Source: an uncultured Cytophagaceae bacterium
GTDB taxonomy: Bacteria > Bacteroidota > Bacteroidia > Cytophagales > Spirosomataceae
Direction: 5' to 3'
Length of the DNA stretch: 8,031 nt
Assembly: GCA_903837305.1 (NCBI GenBank)
Contig: CAILUB010000317.1
Span: 1 to 8,031 of the forward strand
The notes under the pieces are model-generated. The model did no database searches, was not told the DNA's origin, and saw only the letters and a program-made list of their open reading frames with translations. Each line of letters begins with the position of its first letter. Positions within the stretch are counted from its first letter, which is position 1. A program made the position numbers and the translations under genes. Below, in pieces: positions 1 through 6,487 of this stretch.

Positions 1-257
1 CCAGCTATGTGCGTCATGGCAACGGTAACTTGCTCGCAGGAGAAGCGAGCGATTTTAGGAAACATATTCCTAATGGTTCGGTCATCGATATTTCCATATA
101 CCCCATAAACAGGCTTTCCGAAACCCATTAACGTATCAGCCACTGCCACCGACCCCCAATCTCCTCCATGCCAAATCTGATCACAAGCTTCCACATGCGG
201 AATTAAGCGCGGATCTAAATAGCTGTGCGTATCAGAAATAACTAAAATTTGCTGCAT
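1..257 (-). CDS. Metallophosphoesterase, YfcE/MJ0936-like (partial, C-terminus outside window)
   Basis: Only the first 85 complete codons are present; the gene runs off the left edge. The start is the ATG at 257-255, directly abutting the TAA of the upstream gene (TAAATG), so translational coupling is likely. Calcineurin-like metal-binding motifs are visible: SDTH (D9, H11), HGGDWG (G32-D33), YGNIDD (G55, N56, D58) and the start of a THxxG motif (H83). These fit the small cytoplasmic metallophosphoesterases of the YfcE/MJ0936 group, which use two metal ions to hydrolyse phosphodiesters such as cyclic nucleotides or model substrates; the true substrate is generally unknown. There is no signal peptide, so it should act in the cytoplasm. 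It is the third gene of the HTCS operon, after an exported phospholipase/nuclease-like enzyme, so a role in processing phosphodiesters is possible but inferred. The family call is firm; the substrate is not determinable. Confidence 0.9.
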   Translation of the reverse strand, partial: MQQILVISDTHSYLDPRLIPHVEACDQIWHGGDWGSVAVADTLMGFGKPVYGVYGNIDDRTIRNMFPKIARFSCEQVTVAMTHIA

Positions 258-1223
258 TTACTTATGAAGAGAAATCAATTTACCAGTTGAAATCAATGTA
301 TTGGATCTCCATTGAGCCTTTTCAGATTCAAAGGCTACCTTCTTATCAGCTGAAATATCCTTCGTTACCCAAGTAGGTGAACCCGCATCTTTCCATGCTG
401 AATACCAAAAAGAGGTCACACGATGTGACGATTGAATCATACGATTAGGTATGGAAGTCCCTAATTTATCCCCATAGGCTTGAATAAACTCATCCGTATA
501 ATACCGCTGCATTTTACCATAACGCTCGACCATTTTGAAAGATTTTTCTTCCCCTAATGCCTTTCGAACCTCCGTTTCAGCCTTGAACATTTCCGGCAGC
601 ATTGCGTGTGATTCTAACAAAATCTGAAAAATAAAATCCTGCGGTTTAGCTATGTATTCAGGCACTTTAGGGTAGTATAAAGCATAATTCTTTAATTGCG
701 CTTCTGGAACAAGGGATTCCCAAAGCACGTGCATGCCTTTTTGATTCGTTAATTGACCGTCGTGATTTTTCGTGGTATGTAATGGAACGTGCGCATCCGC
801 CACATAATGACCTAAATCCGCGGCATAAAATAAGACCGAATCGCGCATCTCGTTTTTGAAAGCATTCACTAATCTGCCATACACCCGATTCACTTCCCAG
901 GGCACTAAACCTTCTTTTCGTAAACTATCAAAAGAATACTTTGCCACCGCTTGCTTGAAATCATGAGGAATATCCGTCCGGTAATTAGGGCCAAACACGT
1001 TCGCATCCATATCTAAATAATGTTTCGAATCCTCTGTCTTATCGTCTTTACGACGCACATCCGGACGAATGGATTGCTGAACGATGTAATCCTGGTTTGC
1101 ATAGAAAAACAAACCTAAATCTGTAGGTAAGGGATAAATAGCAAGCTGCTGAAGCGTTTTATGAGCTAAAAAGCCCCAAGAAACTAAGAAACCGCAGACA
1201 AGAACGAGAGATAATTTGCGCAT
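258..1223 (-). CDS. Exported zinc-dependent phospholipase C / S1-P1 nuclease-like protein
   Basis: 321 residues. The ATG at 1223-1221 is chosen because it lies 1 nt after the HTCS stop codon and begins a short signal peptide (MRKL, then a hydrophobic stretch to about residue 15); an in-frame ATG at 1301 would overlap the HTCS and bury the signal. The predicted mature protein starts at W16 in WGFLAHK, like the Trp1/His6 of P1 nuclease, where the free N-terminal Trp binds zinc. All nine tri-zinc ligands can be matched: W16, H21, D55, H68, then H139-x3-D143-x5-H149 and H165-x3-E169. The last Glu is as in Bacillus cereus phospholipase C; P1 nuclease has Asp. The enzyme should hydrolyse phosphodiester bonds in phospholipids or nucleic acids in the periplasm or outside the cell; which substrate cannot be told from sequence. 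The signal cleavage site (…FLVS|WG) is not a textbook AxA site, so its exact position is inferred. Middle gene of the operon. Confidence 0.88.
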   Translation of the reverse strand: MRKLSLVLVCGFLVSWGFLAHKTLQQLAIYPLPTDLGLFFYANQDYIVQQSIRPDVRRKDDKTEDSKHYLDMDANVFGPNYRTDIPHDFKQAVAKYSFDSLRKEGLVPWEVNRVYGRLVNAFKNEMRDSVLFYAADLGHYVADAHVPLHTTKNHDGQLTNQKGMHVLWESLVPEAQLKNYALYYPKVPEYIAKPQDFIFQILLESHAMLPEMFKAETEVRKALGEEKSFKMVERYGKMQRYYTDEFIQAYGDKLGTSIPNRMIQSSHRVTSFWYSAWKDAGSPTWVTKDISADKKVAFESEKAQWRSNTLISTGKLISLHK

Positions 1224-1224
1224 A

Positions 1225-4200
1225 TTATTTTTTAGTAAGGAATGTTTTAGGAGCGAATCCATATTGTTTTTTAAAGGCACGCGTAAAATAAGCTGGGTCA
1301 TTAAAGCCTACTTGGTAAGCTACCTCTGAAACGTTTAAGGAACCCTTTTCTAATAATATTCTCGCTTGCTGTAAACGTATCGAACGTATAAACTCGTTTC
1401 CAGCTAGCGAAGTTAACATTTTCAATTTACGATAGAGTTGCATCTTACTCATATCTAAGGCTTGCTCCAGATGCTCTACGTCAAAATCAGCTTCATCTAA
1501 GTGCTCAATGACTAGTTGGGTGGCTTTTGAAAGGAACTCATCTTCAAAAACAGGCGTCTTTTGGAGGTCTTGATTTAGTACGGATTCTTGCCAGCTCTTG
1601 CGCATTCGCTCTTTTGCCTCTAATAATTTAGCTACCCTTAATTCCAAAATATCTGCATGGAATGGTTTAGAGATGAAATCATCTGCCCCTGACTGCATTC
1701 CTTCGATTTGGCTTTCTTGAGAGCTTTTAGAAGTTAAGATAACTAATGGTATATGACTCGTTTTCGAATTATTCCGAATTGCTTTACAAAGATTAACCCC
1801 TGACATACCTGGCATCATCCAATCCGTTATCACTATATCTGGTAAATAAGTCAAGGCCATATCTAAGCCAGTCTCTCCGCGATCCGCCTCTATCACTTGA
1901 AAGGTTCCTTCAAAAATCTCCCGAATAAAGGCACGCATTTCCGCGTGATCTTCTACGATTAAAAGTATTTGCTTTTCCTGGTGAATAAAGTCGACTTTTT
2001 GACTCTCTGAATCATTGACTGCTGGCAGATTTCTAGTTTTCACCCAAGCAGGATCAAATGCTTCCAGGGTCACGGGAAAATGTATTTTAAAATCTGAGCC
2101 TGCCCCTAAATCACTTTGGACTTCAATCGATCCCTTATGCACTACCATTAATTCCTTGCAAAGAGATAAGCCCACACCAGTTCCCACGCGATCCATTTTC
2201 TCTGGAATTTGATAAAAACGGTCAAATATATGCTGAATATGATCTTGACTAATTCCTTTGCCGGTATCAGAAACATGAATCGTTACCCGATTAATCGATT
2301 CCTGAGACCCTTGGTACACTTTATGTAATTCTAATCGAATACCAATAATACCGTCCTCTGGAGTAAATTTAAAGGCATTTGATAAGAGATTACTAACGCA
2401 TTTTTCAATAATGTCGGCATCATAATAGACCATCAGGGATTCAACCGGAGCCACCCACTTTAACCTGATCTGCTTTTGCTGCGCATAGGCTTCAAAACTT
2501 TGTTTAATCGTATGCAATTGACGTACTAAATCGTGCTTTTCGATCACTGGCAACACATTTCCTGATTCAATTTTAGATAAATCCAGCAGCTGATTGATGA
2601 GTCTCAGTAATTTTTGAGCATTTTGGTAAATCGAATTAATTTTTGTCTTCTGATCCTTATTTAAGCTCGTATTGGAGATGAAATATTTTTCTAATGGACT
2701 TGTAATTAATGTGAGTGGAGTTCTTAACTCGTGAGAAATATTAGTAAAGAAATGCGTCTTAACTTGCTCCAATTCTTGAATCCGCTCCTTTTCTATCTCT
2801 TTTATTCGCAAATCGGTCCTGAATGCTTCACGTACCCTTACCTCCCGAATGAAGGCATAAATGCAAGCAGCTATAAATAGACCATAGAGAATATAGGCCC
2901 ACCAAGTTCGGTACCAAGGAGGTAAAACCGTAATCTTTAACTCATAAGGATTTTCCGCCCAAACACCATCCGAATTACTTGCCTTTAATTTAAAGACATA
3001 GTCCCCAGGACTTAGGTTAGTATAGGTCGCTGAACGCTGGGTACCTACTAAATTCCACTCTTTTTCAAAACCTTCTAAGTAATAAGCATAGCGATTATTT
3101 TTAGGTCTTTGGTATTCCAAAGCCACAAAATCAAGACTAAATACCGATTGATCAGGTTGCAAAACCAAGTGTTTGGTCGATAAAATATCAACCGAAAGTG
3201 GGGATTTTTCATCTCCCACTTCCATATCCTGATTGAAGATTTTTAGTTTAGTAAAATACACTGGAGGGACATTCAATCGCATACGCAGGCTATCCGATTT
3301 TAAGTAATTTAGACCATTTACCCCTCCAAAAAACAACCAATTCTGGCTATTTTTGGCAATAGCATTTGTCATAAATTCCTTCCCTTGCAATCCATCCGCT
3401 TCTTCGAAATTGACAAATTTCAAGGTTCTTGCATCCATTTTTGAAATTCCTCCATTCGTGCTGAACCACAAATCCCCTTTAGCGTCCTCCACCATTCCAC
3501 GCAAAGAATTACTAGCTAAACCATCTTTCACCGTAAATACTTTAAAACCCTTATCTGGGCCTAGGTATTGATTTAATCCTCCACCTTGGGTCATCACCCA
3601 AATGCGCCCTTGACGATCTTGGTAAATTTTATTGACGTGATTATAGCTTAAAGCACCACGCTCTGACGTTTTCTTATAAAGACGAATTTTTCGAGTAGCG
3701 ATATCATATACATATAAGCCATACCCAATAGTACCCACCCAAATCTCCTTGCCATTCAACACTCGAATAGTAGCGATCGATTTATTAGCTAAATTCGATT
3801 TACTCAATTCAGGAAAAGGTACCCGGTATTCTTTCGTGTTCGGATTAAAAGCCACCACTCCCATCCCTGGAGTACCTAATAAAAATTCAGCATTATAGGG
3901 TTCAAGGGTATTAAAATTAGCCTCTCTGACCCCTGGCTTAAATGGATAATCCTTCAGCTGATGCTCCTTCGTAAATAAATTAATTCCCTTTCCCCATAAT
4001 CCCACCCAAACCCCTCCATCGCCAGCCGGGTGAATAAAGTTCACATCATAGGTTTCTGTAGAGTTTAATTTATTACTTGACGCACTTTTCAGGTAATGTG
4101 TGACTAAGCCTGACTTATGATTGAAATAGGATAAACCCACATTACTTCCTACCCAAACACCTTTATCGCCATCTGCAAGCAAGGTACTTACCTTATTGCT

Positions 4201-5265
4201 CAATAATCCTTGTAAGGTGTTAGGCTTGTATCGGAGAACAGCAAAACGGGGCTTCTGAAAGAAAGAAATATTTAATCCGGCCTCCCAAGTTCCCACCCAG
4301 GTATTCTGATTTGAATCCGTAAATAAACTTATAATTGAATTAGAAGAGAGACCTAATTCTGGATCTGGATTCGAGGGTATATTAGTGTAGGAGCTAAAAT
4401 CTTCACCATTTAGCTTATAGACCCCATTATCCGTACCAATCCAGAGGTTTTGTAATGCATCTTTAGCTAAGGAAGTAACGATATTTTGGCGAGATAAAGG
4501 ATCGGAACTCTGGTAAAATACGACTTTAAATTTTTGAGTTTTGGGCGTAAACCGATAGATTCCTTTGCCGTCCGTACCCACTAAAATATCTCCATTATTC
4601 GTCTCAAACAGCGCTCGAACTCGATACGAATTCGCCCCAAATTGGTACGGAATAAAACTGCGAGGATTTAACTGAGATAGAAGATATCCCGTCCGTGTTC
4701 CCATCCAAACCGTACCCGAAGTGTGCTTAAATAGTCGAACTACATCTTTCACTAATGGATTAGACCATTCCGATTCTGATTTAATTAATTGATTCGTCCG
4801 AATATCATAGACCAAATAACCCAAACCTAAAACAGCCACACCCATCCTATTTTTTCCTAAATTAAGAATACTTGGAATGGTAGAATTGGACATATCTTGC
4901 CCAGTTGGACCTTTGGTGAAACGCGTTATTTTACCAGTAGATAATTCTATTTTATTTAATCCAGAATTTCGAGTACCTACCCAAAGATTACCTAAATCGT
5001 CTTCCGAAAGCGAGAAGATTTCACTCGCACTCAGGGTTGTAGGATCGCTGGGATCATTGCAGTATATTTTGAAATTATGTCCATCATAACGATTCAAACC
5101 ATCACCCGTCGCAAACCAAATAAATCCTTTTTTATCTTGTATAATCTTATAAACCGAACTTTGAGACAGACCTGACGCCGTACTCAAGCGTTCATAACGG
5201 GTTTGCTTTTGAGCCTTTACACTCAAAAAACTAAAGAATAACAGGAAGAAGATTTGCCTTTTCAT
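1225..5265 (-). CDS. Hybrid two-component system sensor/regulator (HTCS): double propeller, Y_Y_Y, histidine kinase, receiver, AraC HTH
   Basis: 1346 residues, full length for the family. The ATG at 5265 opens a signal peptide (MKRQIFFLLFF…VKAQ, about 1-19); the frame is open to 5400, but upstream codons lack a signal and cross the intergenic region. Order: about 14 Reg_prop blades (WVGT/WFAT-type repeats, 32-660), giving two seven-bladed periplasmic propellers; Y_Y_Y domain (about 712-780); one transmembrane helix (about 786-806); coiled linker; HisKA with phosphoacceptor H845 in SHELRTP (838-903); HATPase with N-box N959/N963, DTGKG 1000-1004 and GTGVGLS 1028-1034; receiver (about 1099-1212) with E1105/D1106, phosphoacceptor D1148, T1178 and K1200; and AraC-type DNA-binding domain (1248-1343). 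All catalytic residues are intact. Family knowledge: ligand binding by the propellers leads to phosphotransfer and transcription activation from the membrane, usually of polysaccharide-utilisation loci. Here its co-transcribed partners are phosphodiester hydrolases. The ligand is unknown. Divergent from the GntR gene. Confidence 0.96.
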   Translation of the reverse strand: MKRQIFFLLFFSFLSVKAQKQTRYERLSTASGLSQSSVYKIIQDKKGFIWFATGDGLNRYDGHNFKIYCNDPSDPTTLSASEIFSLSEDDLGNLWVGTRNSGLNKIELSTGKITRFTKGPTGQDMSNSTIPSILNLGKNRMGVAVLGLGYLVYDIRTNQLIKSESEWSNPLVKDVVRLFKHTSGTVWMGTRTGYLLSQLNPRSFIPYQFGANSYRVRALFETNNGDILVGTDGKGIYRFTPKTQKFKVVFYQSSDPLSRQNIVTSLAKDALQNLWIGTDNGVYKLNGEDFSSYTNIPSNPDPELGLSSNSIISLFTDSNQNTWVGTWEAGLNISFFQKPRFAVLRYKPNTLQGLLSNKVSTLLADGDKGVWVGSNVGLSYFNHKSGLVTHYLKSASSNKLNSTETYDVNFIHPAGDGGVWVGLWGKGINLFTKEHQLKDYPFKPGVREANFNTLEPYNAEFLLGTPGMGVVAFNPNTKEYRVPFPELSKSNLANKSIATIRVLNGKEIWVGTIGYGLYVYDIATRKIRLYKKTSERGALSYNHVNKIYQDRQGRIWVMTQGGGLNQYLGPDKGFKVFTVKDGLASNSLRGMVEDAKGDLWFSTNGGISKMDARTLKFVNFEEADGLQGKEFMTNAIAKNSQNWLFFGGVNGLNYLKSDSLRMRLNVPPVYFTKLKIFNQDMEVGDEKSPLSVDILSTKHLVLQPDQSVFSLDFVALEYQRPKNNRYAYYLEGFEKEWNLVGTQRSATYTNLSPGDYVFKLKASNSDGVWAENPYELKITVLPPWYRTWWAYILYGLFIAACIYAFIREVRVREAFRTDLRIKEIEKERIQELEQVKTHFFTNISHELRTPLTLITSPLEKYFISNTSLNKDQKTKINSIYQNAQKLLRLINQLLDLSKIESGNVLPVIEKHDLVRQLHTIKQSFEAYAQQKQIRLKWVAPVESLMVYYDADIIEKCVSNLLSNAFKFTPEDGIIGIRLELHKVYQGSQESINRVTIHVSDTGKGISQDHIQHIFDRFYQIPEKMDRVGTGVGLSLCKELMVVHKGSIEVQSDLGAGSDFKIHFPVTLEAFDPAWVKTRNLPAVNDSESQKVDFIHQEKQILLIVEDHAEMRAFIREIFEGTFQVIEADRGETGLDMALTYLPDIVITDWMMPGMSGVNLCKAIRNNSKTSHIPLVILTSKSSQESQIEGMQSGADDFISKPFHADILELRVAKLLEAKERMRKSWQESVLNQDLQKTPVFEDEFLSKATQLVIEHLDEADFDVEHLEQALDMSKMQLYRKLKMLTSLAGNEFIRSIRLQQARILLEKGSLNVSEVAYQVGFNDPAYFTRAFKKQYGFAPKTFLTKK

Positions 5266-5273
5266 TCGAATCT

Positions 5274-5281
5274 TAAAATTA
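5274..5281 (-). promoter_or_regulatory. Possible -7 box of the HTCS operon promoter
   Basis: On the minus strand the box reads TAATTTTA, one mismatch from the Bacteroidota -7 consensus TAnnTTTG, ending 8 nt before the HTCS ATG. No TTTG-like -33 element lies 19-21 nt upstream; that position is occupied instead by the GGAC-N6-GTCC palindrome. The same octamer precedes queG at a similar distance. This would fit an activator-dependent promoter giving an almost leaderless transcript, but AT-rich sequence makes chance matches common, so the call is weak. Confidence 0.35.
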
Positions 5282-5301
5282 GGGAATAATACCAGGAAAT
5301 T

Positions 5302-5315
5302 GGACGGATTTGTCC
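5302..5315. promoter_or_regulatory. GGAC-N6-GTCC palindrome, candidate operator
   Basis: A perfect 4+4 inverted repeat with a 6 nt spacer lies in the divergent intergenic region, 37-50 bp upstream of the HTCS start codon. It covers the place where the -33 element of the HTCS promoter would be expected. Dyad symmetry of about this size is usual for dimeric GntR-type regulators, so the neighbouring GntR protein is the simplest candidate binder. The right arm is also the first of the three GTCCT direct repeats. Arms of only 4 bp may arise by chance; function is inferred from position. Confidence 0.35.
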
Positions 5316-5364
5316 TGAAATAAACGATTGCAAGAATTGTCCTTGTATTTGTAAGATACGTCCT
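5312..5364 (+). repeat. Three GTCCT direct repeats, candidate AraC-type regulator sites
   Basis: GTCCT occurs at 5312-5316, 5339-5343 and 5360-5364, all in the same orientation; the first two extend to an identical 7-mer TTGTCCT. Start-to-start distances are 27 and 21 bp. The 21 bp spacing (two helical turns) is what AraC-family activators commonly use for paired half-sites, and the third copy touches the predicted -33 element of the GntR promoter, a classical activator position. The HTCS with its AraC domain is encoded next door. Binding is inferred only. Confidence 0.4.
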
Positions 5365-5394
5365 ATGCTTAACAAGGCCACCCACGTACATTTG
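5364..5394 (+). promoter_or_regulatory. Predicted promoter of the GntR-type regulator gene
   Basis: The -7 box TACATTTG at 5387-5394 matches TAnnTTTG exactly. A TATG at 5364-5367 (one mismatch from TTTG) lies 19 nt upstream, the standard Bacteroidota spacing. Transcription would start near 5398 and leave a leader of roughly 18 nt before the ATG at 5416. This placement also argues against translation from the earlier in-frame ATG at 5365. Confidence 0.6.
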
Positions 5395-5415
5395 ACTCAA
5401 GAATTTTTCTTCGAC

Positions 5416-6438
5416 ATGAATAAAACATTTGTTTCATTTAACGTAAAGAATTCAGGAAATAAACTTCCTAAATACCAGCAATTAGTGAATTCACTTTTGC
5501 AGGATATTGAGATGGGAGAATTAAAACCTGGCGAGCGATTGCCGTCCATTAATGAGGCTTCGGAAGAATGCTATCTTTCTCGTGACACCGTGGAAAGAGC
5601 CTATACCGAGTTACATAAGATGGGTGCAATCACTTCCATTTTCCGCAAGGGATATTTCATTTCCGAGTCGCGATTGAAAGTAAAGACAAAAGTTCTTTTC
5701 TTGATCGGACGCATGACGGAAACAAACCAGACCCTATACAATGCTTTTTTAGATCATTTTGGCAAAAATGTGATGGTGGATATTTATACCTACCAATACA
5801 AGCCTAGAGAATTCAAAGAAATCATTGGGCAACAGCTCGGTAATTACCATTATTACCTGATTCAGCCGCATTTAATCGATGAGGATGAAGAAACGGTGAA
5901 GATTTTACAAAAAATAGCGGGGGATCGCTTGATTTTATTGGACCAAAATTTCGGAACCATCCGTCATTCCAGTCTCATCTGCCCTCCTAACCCCTCGCTA
6001 AAAAAGATTTTTAATACCCAACTAAACCTGTTTAATAAGTACCGCAGTCTTAATTTAGTGATGAGCGAAGACGAATACTTCGATCCTGAATTAATCAATG
6101 CGTGTAGTGAATTCTGCGAATCGAATTCATTGAAATTCCAAGTATTAGATGGCCTAGAAGAGGACGACTTTCAACAAAAGGAGATTTATTTCACTTTGTC
6201 TGACACCGATCTTTTCCAGGCTATCAAATACGCGGAGAAAAAGAACTGGACTTTAGGCTCAGATATTGGTATCATTTCCTTAAATGATCATCCATTTAAG
6301 GAAATTATTGCTGGAGGAATCACAGTGGTGAGTACTCATCCAGAGAAATTAGGCCAAAAAGCGGCCGAAATGATACTCAACAATCAAAAAACGGTAGAGG
6401 TCATCGAACCTAGCCTGATTATACGAAATTCACTTTAG
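5416..6438 (+). CDS. GntR-family transcriptional regulator with LacI-like ligand-binding domain
   Basis: 340 residues, TAG stop. The ATG at 5416 (MNKTFVSF) is preferred over the in-frame ATG at 5365, which would precede the predicted -7 box and add an unrelated N-terminus. Residues about 17-85 form a GntR winged helix: KYQQLVNSLLQDIEMGELKPGERLPS…, recognition region LSRDTVERAYTELHKMG and wing FRKGYFIS. Residues about 91-340 resemble a periplasmic-binding-protein/LacI effector domain; the tail follows the LacI pattern (LGSDIGIISLND…TVVSTHPEKLGQKAAEMIL…EPSLIIRNS). Such GntR/LacI hybrids are common in Bacteroidota and usually respond to sugars or sugar-derived effectors; which one cannot be read here. 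It is a cytoplasmic DNA-binding protein, divergent from the HTCS and separated from it by 150 bp of repeat-bearing DNA, so mutual or shared regulation is plausible. No obvious catalytic domain, and no aminotransferase domain as in MocR proteins. Confidence 0.9.
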   Translation: MNKTFVSFNVKNSGNKLPKYQQLVNSLLQDIEMGELKPGERLPSINEASEECYLSRDTVERAYTELHKMGAITSIFRKGYFISESRLKVKTKVLFLIGRMTETNQTLYNAFLDHFGKNVMVDIYTYQYKPREFKEIIGQQLGNYHYYLIQPHLIDEDEETVKILQKIAGDRLILLDQNFGTIRHSSLICPPNPSLKKIFNTQLNLFNKYRSLNLVMSEDEYFDPELINACSEFCESNSLKFQVLDGLEEDDFQQKEIYFTLSDTDLFQAIKYAEKKNWTLGSDIGIISLNDHPFKEIIAGGITVVSTHPEKLGQKAAEMILNNQKTVEVIEPSLIIRNSL

Positions 6439-6459
6439 GGTTTTATTTTACCGGAAAAG

Positions 6460-6487
6460 GGCCGTGGTTTCACGGCCTCTTTTTTTT
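6460..6487 (+). terminator. Rho-independent terminator of the GntR gene, overlapping the queG 3' end
   Basis: A perfect 7 bp stem GGCCGTG (6460-6466) / CACGGCC (6471-6477) with a GTTT tetraloop is followed by TCT and a run of T ending at 6487 (eight consecutive T from 6480). It begins 22 nt after the GntR stop codon. The stem carries the convergent queG stop codon and the T-run is the antisense of queG's lysine codons. For the minus strand the same hairpin is followed only by CCTTTT, so it may also work, more weakly, for queG. Confidence 0.88.

Noticed and set aside
32..50. Perfect 6 bp inverted repeat GCTCGC-N7-GCGAGC near the left edge.
   Set aside because: It lies inside the metallophosphoesterase coding sequence and has no adjoining T-run; probably a chance coding hairpin.
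1194..1196. Cys10 in the signal peptide of the phospholipase-like protein as a lipoprotein attachment site.
   Set aside because: The preceding residues are V-L-V and not a lipobox ending in G/A/S, and lipidation at Cys10 would prevent the free N-terminal Trp needed for zinc binding.
1224..1301. Longer N-terminus for the phospholipase-like protein, starting at the in-frame ATG at 1301.
   Set aside because: It would overlap the HTCS coding end by 77 bases and place 26 residues before the signal peptide; the ATG at 1223, 1 nt after the HTCS stop, fits both the signal and the operon.
2015..2212. Plus-strand open frame opposite the HTCS kinase region; similar ones at 3353-3571 and 4877-5089.
   Set aside because: They are antisense to well-conserved HTCS domains, have no recognisable protein features and no promoter; shadows of the real gene.
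5344..5351. TGTATTTG as a -7 box for the GntR gene.
   Set aside because: One mismatch and no -33 partner at 19-21 nt; the exact TACATTTG at 5387-5394 with a -33-like TATG is the better candidate.
5345..5359. GTAT-N7-ATAC inverted repeat in the divergent region.
   Set aside because: Four-base AT-rich arms are expected by chance here; it overlaps the better-supported GTCCT repeats and has no positional argument of its own.
5266..5400. Longer N-terminus for the HTCS, open to the ATG at 5400.
   Set aside because: The added 45 residues would bury the clear signal peptide starting at 5265 and would overlap the GntR promoter region.
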